Shown here one piece after another: positions 33,249-41,818 of a stretch of 64,000 nt of DNA (its first letter is position 1; the number at the start of each line of letters is the position of its first letter). Position numbers and translations under genes: made by a program. The notes below the pieces were generated by a model that was not told the DNA's origin, ran no database searches, and saw only the letters and a program-made list of their open reading frames with translations. The stretch is from Shouchella patagoniensis. GTDB taxonomy: Bacteria; Bacillota; Bacilli; Bacillales; Bacillaceae_D. Location: positions 4,328,593-4,392,592 of the forward strand of contig NZ_KV917377.1 of assembly GCF_002019705.1 (NCBI RefSeq), read 5' to 3'.

Positions 33249-33977
33249 TTATTCGTACACGCGCTCAATCTGAAAGCTGGCACGTTCACCGTGGAAATAG
33301 GTTTGTGAATATTCGACGATTGTCCCATTCTTTAGGAAAGCGGATGTTTCTAAATAAATGCAAGGTGTGTGTTCTTCGCATTGCATATGCTCACAGACAT
33401 CCCCTTCCATCGTGGCAAGTTGTAATTGTTCTTCGGTACGGGCGATGTGCACTTGGAAATCGGTACGCAAGGCAGAGTACAGAGATTGTTGGCACTGCGT
33501 TTCCGTTAAACCAGGTGCAAGTGACCATGGAAGAAAAGCGGTCTCGTATTGGAGCGGTTTGTTGTCGCCAAAGCGAAGCCGGACAAGTTTGTAAACGGGG
33601 GCGTTGGCCTCTGTTTTCAAGATGGTCGCAATTTGTTCGTCTGCTGGTACCAGTTGTAATGACAATACTTTAATCTGTGGGTGTTTGCCTTGAGAAGTAA
33701 GCTGTTCATTAAATGAAGTAATGGTTTGCGACAAACTCGTTTTAATTTTTGGCTCAGCTACAAAGGTACCCCGACCTTGGCGCCGATAGACATAGCCTTC
33801 TTGACTAAGCTGTTGCAGGGCGGCGCGAATAGTTGTACGACTTACACGATACGTATCGCAAAATTCCGCTTCTGTCGGGAGCTGAGACTGTACCGGGTAT
33901 TCCCCTGACTTGATTTGTTTAATGATTTGGTCTTTTATTTGCTGATGCAAAATCGCTTCCTTGTGCAGGGGGGCCAT
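33249..33977 (-). CDS. GntR/UTRA-family regulator of the adjacent sugar operon
   Basis: A 242-residue regulator. Residues 10-75 are the GntR winged helix (LHQQIKDQIIKQIKSGEYPVQSQLPTEAEFCDTYRVSRTTIRAALQQLSQEGYVYRRQGRGTFV). The C-terminal UTRA domain binds a sugar phosphate (YKLVRLRFGDNKPLQYETAFLPW). The start could be TTG 33983 or ATG 33977; the ATG is better spaced from AAAGGAG. Divergent from the GH4/PTS operon and cotranscribed with chbG, it is likely to repress both directions through an inverted repeat at 34097-34111. Confidence 0.88.
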   Translation of the reverse strand: MAPLHKEAILHQQIKDQIIKQIKSGEYPVQSQLPTEAEFCDTYRVSRTTIRAALQQLSQEGYVYRRQGRGTFVAEPKIKTSLSQTITSFNEQLTSQGKHPQIKVLSLQLVPADEQIATILKTEANAPVYKLVRLRFGDNKPLQYETAFLPWSLAPGLTETQCQQSLYSALRTDFQVHIARTEEQLQLATMEGDVCEHMQCEEHTPCIYLETSAFLKNGTIVEYSQTYFHGERASFQIERVYE

Positions 33978-34096
33978 GTGCAAAAACTCCTTTTTTATGT
34001 TGTCCTCATTGTATCATAAATGATGGTGGAAATTCACATAAAGGTTATGACATTTGTGTCGAAATGATTTATTATTGTAATAACAAATAAAGCTAG

Positions 34097-34111
34097 ACAA
34101 ATGAAATTTGT
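34097..34111. promoter_or_regulatory. Inverted repeat, candidate GntR operator
   Basis: ACAAAT-GAA-ATTTGT is a 6-3-6 inverted repeat lying between the divergent gntR and GH4 genes. GntR/UTRA proteins bind sites of this size and AT-rich style. Confidence 0.5.
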
Positions 34112-34135
34112 TATGATAAATTGTAGTTGTGCTAG

Positions 34136-34149
34136 AGAAAACGGTTTCA
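34136..34149. promoter_or_regulatory. Near-consensus cre site (CcpA)
   Basis: AGAAAACGGTTTCA matches the catabolite-responsive-element consensus TGWAANCGNTNWCA at every position but the first. It lies 50 bases ahead of the GH4 start, where CcpA would block initiation when preferred sugars are present. Confidence 0.65.
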
Positions 34150-34198
34150 ATTAATCGATTTGTACCTACAAAAGGTAAGTTGTATCAAAGGAGGGCTT

Positions 34199-35509
34199 AT
34201 GTTGGCGTTAAAAGTTGTCATCATCGGCGGAGGTTCAAGCTATACGCCAGAGATCATTGAAGGACTGCTTGATCGATACGAGAGTTTCCCAGTAAACGAA
34301 ATTGCTTTGGTTGATATTGAACAAGGGAAAGAAAAACTGGGAATTATAGAGAAGTTAGCGAAACGGATGATTGCAAAAGCGAACAAACCGATCGCATTAA
34401 CGGCAGGATTTAATCGACGCGAGGCGTTAAAAGGGGCCACATTTGTCACGAGTCAAATCCGAATTGGCGGTTTGAAAGCGCGGGAAAAAGACGAACGAAT
34501 TCCTTTGTCTCACGGGGTTCTTGGTCAGGAAACAAATGGTGCAGGTGGTGTTTTTAAAGCACTTCGAACGATTCCGGTTTTGCTTGAAATTGCTGAAGAC
34601 ATGGCTAATATTTGTCCTGAAGCGTGGCTGATTAATTTTACGAATCCGGCGGGCATGGTAACGGAAGCTTTATTAAAGCATGGTCAACATAAACGTGTTG
34701 TTGGTGTGTGCAATATCCCGTTTAATATGAGAACCGGTGTAGCAGAGGTGCTAGGTTGCTCTGTAGAAGAAGTTGAAATTGAATTTATCGGTTTAAATCA
34801 TTTTGTATTTGGTCGACGTGTGACCGTGAATGGGGAAGATCGAACAGAAAAAGTGCTAGAAAAGCTTCAAGATCCAAACAATCAATATTCACCAGCAAAC
34901 ATTGTATCAGAAGGCTGGTCTAAAGCGTTTCTGTCTGCATTTCACATGCTACCAAACCCTTACCATAGCTATTATTTTAAAGGGGAGGACATGCTTTCTA
35001 AAAGTTTAAAAGACTACAAAGAAAATGGAACTCGTGCAGAAGTTGTCCAAGAAGTTGAAAAGGAATTATTTAAAAAATATGAGAATGAAGCACTTGATGT
35101 GAAGCCAGAAGAGTTGGAACAGCGAGGGGGAGCTTATTACAGCGATGCTGCTTGTAGCATTATGACGAGCATTTTCAACAATACCAATGACATACAGACG
35201 GTTAATACGCTAAATAACGGAACGATCTCGGATCTTCCTGATGATGCAGTCATTGAAGTGAATGCACTGATCGGCAGTCAGGGACCACGTCCACTTAGTA
35301 TTGGGAAACTTCCATTGTCTGTAAAAGGGATCATTCAGTTAATGAAAAATTTTGAAGAACTTGTCATTGAAGCAGCAGTGACGGGTAACAAACAACTTGT
35401 TTATCAAGCGCTTGTCATCAATCCGTTAGTGCGGGAAGAGCAGCTTGCTGAAACATTGCTAAATGAGTTGATGGAAGCACATAAAGACGAACTTCCGCAA
35501 TTTTATTAA
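34199..35509 (+). CDS. GH4 6-phospho-beta-glycosidase
   Basis: A 436-residue GH4 enzyme. ATG 34199 follows AAAGGAGGG. The N-terminal NAD fold reads LKVVIIGGGSSYTPEIIEGLL, then ALVDIEQGKEKL. Metal and catalytic residues are in GVCNIPFNM (Cys) and IGLNHFVFGR (His), with FTNPAG before them. GH4 enzymes use NAD+ and Mn2+ in an elimination-type mechanism and cut phosphorylated disaccharides in the cytoplasm. The family includes 6-phospho-beta-glucosidases (LicH, CelF) and chitobiose-phosphate hydrolases (ChbF). Presence of chbG favours chitobiose. First gene of the PTS operon. Confidence 0.9.
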   Translation: MLALKVVIIGGGSSYTPEIIEGLLDRYESFPVNEIALVDIEQGKEKLGIIEKLAKRMIAKANKPIALTAGFNRREALKGATFVTSQIRIGGLKAREKDERIPLSHGVLGQETNGAGGVFKALRTIPVLLEIAEDMANICPEAWLINFTNPAGMVTEALLKHGQHKRVVGVCNIPFNMRTGVAEVLGCSVEEVEIEFIGLNHFVFGRRVTVNGEDRTEKVLEKLQDPNNQYSPANIVSEGWSKAFLSAFHMLPNPYHSYYFKGEDMLSKSLKDYKENGTRAEVVQEVEKELFKKYENEALDVKPEELEQRGGAYYSDAACSIMTSIFNNTNDIQTVNTLNNGTISDLPDDAVIEVNALIGSQGPRPLSIGKLPLSVKGIIQLMKNFEELVIEAAVTGNKQLVYQALVINPLVREEQLAETLLNELMEAHKDELPQFY

Positions 35510-35534
35510 AAAGCCTAGTTTAGGGGGATTTACC

Positions 35535-36812
35535 ATGATGGAATGGATGGAGAAGCACTTTATCCCGGTTGCAGGGAAGATAGGTGCGCAACGTCATCTT
35601 GTTGCAATACGAGATGGATTTGTTAGTGTAATTCCGCTAATTATAATTGGTTCTTTTGCTATTTTGCTTAATAATTTTCCTTTACCAAATATTGACCGTT
35701 ATCAAGCGTTTATGATGGGTATTTTCGGTGAGAACTTTACCATGTTTGGCGGCAATATATGGGACGCTTCTTATGCCATCTTGGCCGTGTTGGTAACAAT
35801 GTCAATTTCGTATCACTTGGCGCGGTCTTACTCAGTAGATGGTCTCTCAGCAGCGATTCTGTCCGTTTCCACGCTCGTTATGATCTCACCTTTTACTGAG
35901 GACTGGGGTCTATCGCTTGCTTGGACAGGTTCTCAAGGCTTGTTTGTAGCTTTGTTTAATGCGTTAATTATTACGGAGTTGTTCCGGATTCTTGTTAACT
36001 CTCGTTTTACTATTAAAATGCCCCAAGGAGTGCCAGACGGTGTCACAAAATCATTCCGATCGCTTGTGCCGTTTCTCATCATCCTTATTGGGGTTAGCTT
36101 ATTCCAAATGTTTATGACGCTTGTTGTAGAAACAAGTGTACACGAATTAATTTTCAACTGGATTCAAGCGCCATTGTTAAAGCTATCAAACTCATTGCCA
36201 GCCGCACTTATTGTTGTGTTTTTTAATCACTTTTTATGGTTCTTTGGGCTTCATGGTACAAACATTATGTCCCCTGTTATGGAAGGCGTTTACTTAACAG
36301 CCAGTATCTCAAATACCGAACTGGTTCAGGCGGGGGCGAGCATTTTTAGTAACGAGTTGGCAATTGTCACAAAAGCTTTCTTTGATGCTTATGTGTTTAT
36401 GGGCGGTTCAGGAACAACACTTGCGCTGATTGCCGCGATTTTCATAGTTTCCAAAACGTCTCATTATCGTACGGTCGGAAAACTAGGTGGTCCAGGTGCC
36501 GCATTTAACATTAATGAACCGATTATGTTTGGTATGCCAATCGTCTTAAATGCATCTTTGTTTATCCCATTTATTATCATCCCAATTCTTTTAACAGTCA
36601 TCTCGTACTTTGCGATTTCACTAGGTTTTGTAGCAAAAACGGCAGTCGCGATCCCATGGACAACACCGCCGATTATTAGTGGGTTTCTCGTCTCTGGTCA
36701 CTGGTCGGGCGTTGTGCTGCAACTGTTTAACTTAGCGCTTGCAACACTCATTTACATTCCATTTATTAAAGCGTCAGAAAAGGCGCAAGAAAAGATTCAA
36801 CAAGACCAATAG
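35535..36812 (+). CDS. PTS lactose/cellobiose/chitobiose-type IIC component
   Basis: A 425-residue membrane protein, the sugar-translocating part of a Lac-family PTS. It begins EWMEKHFIPVAGKIGAQRHLVAIRDGFVSVIPLIIIGSFAIL, the family's conserved start. Further signatures are FFGLHGTNIM and GPGAAFNINEPIMFGMPIVLN (substrate-binding loop), and IPWTTPPIISGFL. It lies 25 bases after the GH4 gene and before IIA and IIB, all on one strand. Confidence 0.93.
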   Translation: MMEWMEKHFIPVAGKIGAQRHLVAIRDGFVSVIPLIIIGSFAILLNNFPLPNIDRYQAFMMGIFGENFTMFGGNIWDASYAILAVLVTMSISYHLARSYSVDGLSAAILSVSTLVMISPFTEDWGLSLAWTGSQGLFVALFNALIITELFRILVNSRFTIKMPQGVPDGVTKSFRSLVPFLIILIGVSLFQMFMTLVVETSVHELIFNWIQAPLLKLSNSLPAALIVVFFNHFLWFFGLHGTNIMSPVMEGVYLTASISNTELVQAGASIFSNELAIVTKAFFDAYVFMGGSGTTLALIAAIFIVSKTSHYRTVGKLGGPGAAFNINEPIMFGMPIVLNASLFIPFIIIPILLTVISYFAISLGFVAKTAVAIPWTTPPIISGFLVSGHWSGVVLQLFNLALATLIYIPFIKASEKAQEKIQQDQ

Positions 36813-36844
36813 AAGTTATAATAGAGAACAGAGGAGTGGTCAAT

Positions 36845-37162
36845 ATGCAAACGCTTGAAGAAGTCTCGTTTCATATCATTTTACATGCTGGCAATGCCCG
36901 TTCGTTCGCAATGGAGGCAATTCATGCCGCGAAAGCAGGAGAAATTGATTCAGCTGAAGAAAAATTGAAAGAAGCAGATAAAGCTTTTGTGGAAGCCCAC
37001 CATGCACAGACAGCGCTTTTGCAACGAGAAGCGCAAGGGAGTGGTATTACACCATCCATTCTGTTAATTCACGCGCAAGATCATTTAATGACATCGATGA
37101 CAGTCAAAGATATGGCTGTTGAAATGGTTGAACTATATCAACGTTTGCCGAAAGGGGTATAA
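36845..37162 (+). CDS. PTS lactose/cellobiose-type IIA component
   Basis: A 105-residue all-helical phosphocarrier. ATG 36845 has GAGGAG 8 bases upstream; the longer frame's GTG lies in that site. The phosphorylated histidine is H76 in ILLIHAQDHLMTSM, with the metal-binding D79. Takes phosphate from HPr and passes it to IIB. Confidence 0.93.
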   Translation: MQTLEEVSFHIILHAGNARSFAMEAIHAAKAGEIDSAEEKLKEADKAFVEAHHAQTALLQREAQGSGITPSILLIHAQDHLMTSMTVKDMAVEMVELYQRLPKGV

Positions 37163-37165
37163 CCA

Positions 37166-37471
37166 ATGAATATTTTACTCGTATGTTCTGCAGGAATGTC
37201 GACAAGTATGCTCGTCTCAAAAATGAAAGAATCCGCAGAAAAACAAGGTCTTGACCATGAAATTGATGCTGTCTCTGCATCACAGTTAAATGAACATCTT
37301 GAAAAAACCGATGTCATCTTAATTGGACCACAAGTCCGTTACATGCAAGCACAAATTACGAAGCAGGCTGAGCCTCATGGCATTAAAGTGGACCTCATCA
37401 ACCAAATGGATTATGGCATGATGAAAGGCGAAAACGTATTAAACCAAGCAATCAAGCTAGGGGAAAAATAA
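37166..37471 (+). CDS. PTS lactose/cellobiose-type IIB component
   Basis: A 101-residue protein with the P-loop-like active site NILLVCSAGMSTSML; phosphorylated cysteine is C7. The rest (VILIGPQVRYMQAQI, GIKVDLINQMDYGMMKG) is standard for the family. It starts 4 bases after the IIA stop and ends the operon, followed by an AAAGACC/GGTCTTT terminator at about 37479-37511. Confidence 0.93.
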   Translation: MNILLVCSAGMSTSMLVSKMKESAEKQGLDHEIDAVSASQLNEHLEKTDVILIGPQVRYMQAQITKQAEPHGIKVDLINQMDYGMMKGENVLNQAIKLGEK

Positions 37472-37477
37472 GTGACC

Positions 37478-37511
37478 AAAGACCGTGCAAAGATGCCCGG
37501 TCTTTGTTTTT
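37478..37511 (+). terminator. Terminator of the GH4/PTS operon
   Basis: AAAGACCG pairs with CGGTCTTT across a short loop, followed by GTTTTT. Confidence 0.75.
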
Positions 37512-37647
37512 CTATAGATAACTAGGAGAAGACGTCGCGAAAGGGGTGAATAAATTTGTATAGGAGAACTGCTACCGAATGCAAAACGTTCTTTTTGTCC
37601 GATTTCTATAACCAGCTCTTCCATTAAAAGAAGGTTAGGTGATGACA

Positions 37648-37923
37648 ATGAGGAAAAAATGTATCCAAATTCTATTCAGCTTCATACTTGTAGTCGTGAT
37701 ATCAGGCATTTCATCAAGTATTGCCGCTGCGGCGCCATCGTCTTTTCAGGTGGATTTTAACCACAGGAACTTTGGTGATATCTATACTCGGAGCATGGCA
37801 AACGCCGACTTTGGGGATGTCTCTTATTTGGATACATTTTATTTCTCTACTTTTCATGGAGGAAATGATCCAAGCTGGGCGCCAACAAGCACCGTATATG
37901 CTAGATTTGACGACAGTGATTGA
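37648..37923 (+). CDS. Small secreted protein, unknown
   Basis: A 91-residue precursor. AAGGTTAGG lies 8 bases before ATG 37648 and the earlier in-frame starts are too close. Residues 1-28 are a standard signal peptide (MRKKCIQILFSFILVVVISG..., cleavage after the alanine run SIAAAA). The mature part of about 60 residues is rich in aromatic residues, Ser and Asp (NHRNFGDIYTRSMANADFG, YFSTFHGGNDPSWAP), has no cysteine, and ends abruptly in FDDSD. Own terminator follows. I do not recognise the family. Confidence 0.6.
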   Translation: MRKKCIQILFSFILVVVISGISSSIAAAAPSSFQVDFNHRNFGDIYTRSMANADFGDVSYLDTFYFSTFHGGNDPSWAPTSTVYARFDDSD

Positions 37924-37938
37924 ATTAATGAGTTGTCT

Positions 37939-37979
37939 AAAAAAGGGTTTTATCTGCTTTAAGATAAAACCCTTTTTTT
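37939..37979 (+). terminator. Terminator of the small secreted protein gene
   Basis: AAAAAAGGGTTTTATC and GATAAAACCCTTTTTTT form a long perfect stem with a short loop, bidirectional in form. Confidence 0.85.
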
Positions 37980-38200
37980 GATCAGAATGAGACGAACGGT
38001 TAAAAAAATGTAGCCCGTTACGCTGAAATGTTTTCCTTTTGAACGACAAAAGTCTCTACCTTTTAATAAACAGGTCTCTTTCTATGTAGAGTCACTTTAA
38101 TACTGCGATAAAAGTTATGACAAGTTTCAATTCTAGTGAATAACAATCCTGTATTACGCTACCTAAAACCAGTGCACTTACTCGTTTCTAAATAAAGTGT

Positions 38201-38252
38201 TTGTCTCTTTCAGATAATGTTGTATAATCTATTGAGAATGAATTTCATTACT
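38201..38252 (+). promoter_or_regulatory. Promoter with overlapping Fur box for the siderophore genes
   Basis: TTGTCT (38201-38206) and TATAAT (38223-38228) with a 16-base spacer. Directly after the -10 lies GAGAATGAATTTCATTACT (38234-38252), matching 14 of 19 positions of the Fur consensus. Iron-replete Fur would cover the start site. The rest of 37980-38200 shows no gene. Confidence 0.7.
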
Positions 38253-38271
38253 GTTTAGGGGAGTACATAAA

Positions 38272-39258
38272 ATGAAAAAACATAATTGGATTTACGTAAG
38301 TTTTGGTTTGATCTTGTTAACTGCTTGTGGAAGTGGGGATGCTCAGGAGGCTAGTGGCGATAAGGAACCTACTCAAAACGGGGACGGCATTACTGTTACC
38401 GATATAAATGGTACGCAAACATTTGAAGAAGTTCCTAAACGTGTTGTGTCACTTGAATGGTCTTACACCGAAAATCTTTTAGCACTTGGTGTACAGCCAG
38501 TTGGGGTGGCGGATATTGAAAATTATAATAAATGGGTCGATGTGGACGCAGAACTTTCAGGCGATGCGGTTGATGTGGGTCTAAGAACGGAGCCTAACTT
38601 AGAGGCGATTGCCGAGTTGGAACCCGATCTTATTATTACAGTTGGCAACCGTGGTGAGAACATTGATGAAGAACTGAAAGCGATTGCTCCAACGCTATTA
38701 TTTAATCCTTACCCAGAAGAGGGAGAGGGTTTGAGTCAATATGAAGAAATGGAACAAACGTTTAAAGAGATGGCAAAAGTGCTTGATGCAACAGAGCAAG
38801 CCGAGTCTGTATTAGCCGATTTGGAAGCTACTTATGCGAATGCTGAAAGCGAGATTGATGATCTTGGGCTTTCAACAAAAGATTTTGCCTTAACGATGGC
38901 ATATTCGGACAATCAAGCACCAGTTTTCCGCCTTTCAACTCCAAATGCGATGGCAGTAACAGTGTTAGAAAACATGGGATTAAACAATGTCTATGATCCT
39001 GGGAATTTTGAGTTATATGGTTTTTCTACAGTTGGAGTAGAAGAATTAACAAAAGTTGAAGACGCAAATCTTATTCATATCGTGCAAGATGACGACAATG
39101 TTTTTGAACAACAGCTTGCTGATAATGCAGTTTGGACCGATCTTACTTTCACAAAAGAAAATCGAGTATATGCCCTTGGGGGAGATGCATGGCCTTATGG
39201 TGGCCCGTTATCAGCAAAGACTTTGGTTGAACGAACGCTTGAAGCGTTAAACGAATAA
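38272..39258 (+). CDS. Iron-siderophore ABC transporter substrate-binding lipoprotein
   Basis: A 328-residue FecB/FhuD-like binding protein. The lipobox is LLTAC with lipidated Cys19. The mature part has the class III binding-protein pattern (FEEVPKRVVSLEWSYTENLLALGVQPVGVA, LEAIAELEPDLIITV, GGDAWPYGGPLSAKTLVERTLEAL). It anchors outside the membrane and hands ferric siderophore to the permease that begins 1 base after its stop. The Fur box ahead supports iron control. Confidence 0.92.
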   Translation: MKKHNWIYVSFGLILLTACGSGDAQEASGDKEPTQNGDGITVTDINGTQTFEEVPKRVVSLEWSYTENLLALGVQPVGVADIENYNKWVDVDAELSGDAVDVGLRTEPNLEAIAELEPDLIITVGNRGENIDEELKAIAPTLLFNPYPEEGEGLSQYEEMEQTFKEMAKVLDATEQAESVLADLEATYANAESEIDDLGLSTKDFALTMAYSDNQAPVFRLSTPNAMAVTVLENMGLNNVYDPGNFELYGFSTVGVEELTKVEDANLIHIVQDDDNVFEQQLADNAVWTDLTFTKENRVYALGGDAWPYGGPLSAKTLVERTLEALNE

Positions 39259-39259
39259 G

Positions 39260-41245
39260 ATGGTGTTTTTAAAGCGGGCGATCGGAAATCCGTTTGTGCT
39301 CTTAGCGGTTGGTGTCGTATTATTGGCATTTGTCTCCGCGCTCCATTTAACACAAGGCCATGCCGCCATAAGTTGGAGAGAGCTCCTTGTTGATTCATGG
39401 TCTGATAGCCGTACCCAAGCTATACTCTTCGGCGTCCGCTTGCCGCGGGTAGTAATTGGCGTTTTAGCAGGGGGAGCGCTAGCTATGGCGGGATTGTTAT
39501 TGCAAACGCTAACGAAAAACCCCCTCGCTTCAGCAGGTACGCTAGGAATCAATGCTGGCGCATATTTGTTTGTCGTTTTAGGAGCCGTATTTTTCCCGGC
39601 AATTGGCGCTTTTCATCCTTTTCTTCTCTCATTTTTAGGCGCTGTTTTTGCGGCTATTCTCGTATTTAGTCTCGTTGGCAGAGGGATGGAACCAGTACGA
39701 GTTGCGTTGACTGGTATGATTGTGACGCTTCTTTTTGGAGCCGCAACAAGTGGTATTCAATTAATGTTTGAGCAAGAAACTAATGGTTTGTTTTTATGGG
39801 GAGCAGGAACACTTATCCAAAATAATTGGTCGGGCGTCTCCTTTGCATGGCCATTTATTTTAATAGCTGGTGTAGCCGCTATTATGGCTGGCAAGAAGTT
39901 TGACCTCCTTTTACTAGGGGATGAAGCGGCTGCTGGCTTAGGCGCATCGGTACGACGTATTAAACTAATTGGCTGGGCGGTTGCTATTGTGCTCGCTTCA
40001 GCAACCGTTAGTGTCGTAGGACCAATTGGATTTATTGGTTTAATGGCACCTCATATTGTCCGGTTGCTACATGTACGGGGACACCGGATGCAATTGATTC
40101 ACGCTTTTGTTTGGGGGGCTTTCCTCCTTATTGCTGCTGATGTGCTTGCACGGTTTATTCAACCAGGGAGCGAAATTCCGGTAGGGGCGGTCACCGCTTT
40201 AATTGGCGGACCTTGGTTAATGTACTTGGCTTACAAAATGGGAAAACAATATAGTGGTGGGAAACAAACGCTTGGAGGGAAAAAAAGCAAGCTTCGTTTC
40301 CCGGTCCTGCTTTTATTGTTTTTCCTTTTAACACTTGTAATTGCCGTTTTTTCTCTTTCCTATGGTGGGGGGCGCTTTTATTCCTTGTCAGAATTGGTCT
40401 CTGGTAGCCTTTGGCACCAGACAGCTTTGCAATTTAGATGGCCTCGCGTCCTTGTTGCTTTTATGGTTGGAGCCATTCTTGCTTTATGTGGCGCTCTTTT
40501 ACAAAGTGTATTACGTAATCCGTTAGGCGACCCTTCCATTTTAGGGATTACATCTGGTGGGGGAGCAGGGGCGCTTGCTGTGATGGTGTTACTTCCTGCG
40601 CTCCCTTATGCTTTTGTTCCAGTTGGTGCTGTTATTGGCGCTGGAACAGCGATTGGCATCATCTTGCTTGTTACAAAACGTTCTGGTTGGGAACCTATAT
40701 CACTCGCTTTAATGGGAGTGGCCGTATCCGCTGTCGGCTCAGGAATTATTCAAATTCTTACAGTGAAAGCGAGTGTAGGAGTGGCACCAGTTTTGTTATG
40801 GCTTGCCGGGACTACCTATGCCATGAGTTGGCAAGACGTTTGGTTCTTGACAGCTGTTATCCTTTTCATTGTTCCGCTTAGTTTTTTGTTGACGAAGCAG
40901 TTGGATGTCCTTGCATTTACAAACGATGTGTCTGTTGTGTTAGGGCTTAAAGTCCAGTTCGTTCGAGTGTGTACCTTATTGCTTGCCGTAGCAATTGGTG
41001 CAGCTAGTGTTGCGGTTGTTGGCGCAATTGGCTTTATCGGGTTGCTCGCACCACATGCAGCACGTGGGCTTGTAGGGGTGAAGAGCCGCTATGTCTTGCC
41101 TATGTCTATGGCAATTGGCGGAACATTGCTTATAGCAGCTGACTTTCTCAGCCGATTTATGCTGTATCCTAAAGAAATTCCATCTGGCTTACTTGTGGCG
41201 TTAATTGGAGCACCTTACATCCTTTATATTATGAGGAAGATGTAA
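39260..41245 (+). CDS. Fused FecCD-type double permease (FhuB-like)
   Basis: A 661-residue protein holding two complete FecCD permeases in tandem (about 1-325 and 345-661). Each half has the LPRVL(V/I) start, RNPL(G/A) loop, GFIGL(M/L)APH cytoplasmic ATPase-contact loop and (S/P)xEIP(S/V)G end. Separate FecC and FecD genes are more usual in Firmicutes; a fusion of this length is typical of E. coli FhuB. No ATPase gene follows, so it must borrow one from elsewhere. Likely cotranscribed with the preceding lipoprotein. Confidence 0.9.
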   Translation: MVFLKRAIGNPFVLLAVGVVLLAFVSALHLTQGHAAISWRELLVDSWSDSRTQAILFGVRLPRVVIGVLAGGALAMAGLLLQTLTKNPLASAGTLGINAGAYLFVVLGAVFFPAIGAFHPFLLSFLGAVFAAILVFSLVGRGMEPVRVALTGMIVTLLFGAATSGIQLMFEQETNGLFLWGAGTLIQNNWSGVSFAWPFILIAGVAAIMAGKKFDLLLLGDEAAAGLGASVRRIKLIGWAVAIVLASATVSVVGPIGFIGLMAPHIVRLLHVRGHRMQLIHAFVWGAFLLIAADVLARFIQPGSEIPVGAVTALIGGPWLMYLAYKMGKQYSGGKQTLGGKKSKLRFPVLLLLFFLLTLVIAVFSLSYGGGRFYSLSELVSGSLWHQTALQFRWPRVLVAFMVGAILALCGALLQSVLRNPLGDPSILGITSGGGAGALAVMVLLPALPYAFVPVGAVIGAGTAIGIILLVTKRSGWEPISLALMGVAVSAVGSGIIQILTVKASVGVAPVLLWLAGTTYAMSWQDVWFLTAVILFIVPLSFLLTKQLDVLAFTNDVSVVLGLKVQFVRVCTLLLAVAIGAASVAVVGAIGFIGLLAPHAARGLVGVKSRYVLPMSMAIGGTLLIAADFLSRFMLYPKEIPSGLLVALIGAPYILYIMRKM

Positions 41246-41325
41246 GTACAATGGAATCTGGAAATCAACGTTTGACGTTTTTTCAGACGTTGTTTTTAAA
41301 AGGTATAATTGATTAAGAGAAAGAC

Positions 41326-41676
41326 TTGAATGAACCGGAATCGTATACAGAAGAAAAAAATGAAGAAACAAAGGAACAGATGAGATTGATTACAAACAAA
41401 AACTTGTATAATGCGAACAACATGAATGAAATGGAACATTTCCGTTCAAATTTTAAAGAAGCACAATTCTTAGCTTTTCCAGAAGAGCTTCCATTGCTAC
41501 TCTTTATCCAAGCAGATAATTCAGACGTAGAAGGGTAGATTCCGCTGCATGAAGAACAAGTAGAAAATTCTTTACATGGCAAGATGATGTTGGTTGAAGG
41601 AGAGCATTACTTGCATCATACGAAATCAAAAGAAATGGTTGAGAACATGAGAGCATTTTTGCGGGAAGTAAAATAA
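41326..41676 (+). pseudogene. C-terminal alpha/beta-hydrolase remnant with internal stop
   Basis: The frame reads FRSNFKEAQFLAFPEELPLLLF, IQADNSDVEG, then TAG at 41536-41538, then in the same frame IPLHEEQVENSLHGKMMLVEG, EHYLHHTKSKEMVENMRAFLREVK and TAA. This is the last third of an alpha/beta hydrolase: the strand before the acid (Asp in QADNSDVEGW) and the H(Y)LHH catalytic histidine. TGG to TAG would explain the stop. The nucleophile domain is missing. Two defects make it a clear pseudogene. A terminator follows (41685-41716). Confidence 0.65.
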
Positions 41677-41785
41677 GAAAAAAGAGCATTTTTCTCTAAT
41701 GAAAAGTGCTCTTTTATTTGCGTATCTTTTTCTCTTTACTTTTAAGCAATTGTAGATTAAGAGCATTACAGCAATCATTTATTGA

Positions 41786-41818
41786 AAAAAAGAGCCTGTC
41801 TTAAGACAAGCTCTCTTT
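41786..41818. terminator. Terminator overlapping the NADH-oxidase-like stop codon
   Basis: AAAAGAGC...TGTCTTAAGACA...GCTCTCTTTT forms a long stem on both strands. Confidence 0.7.
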
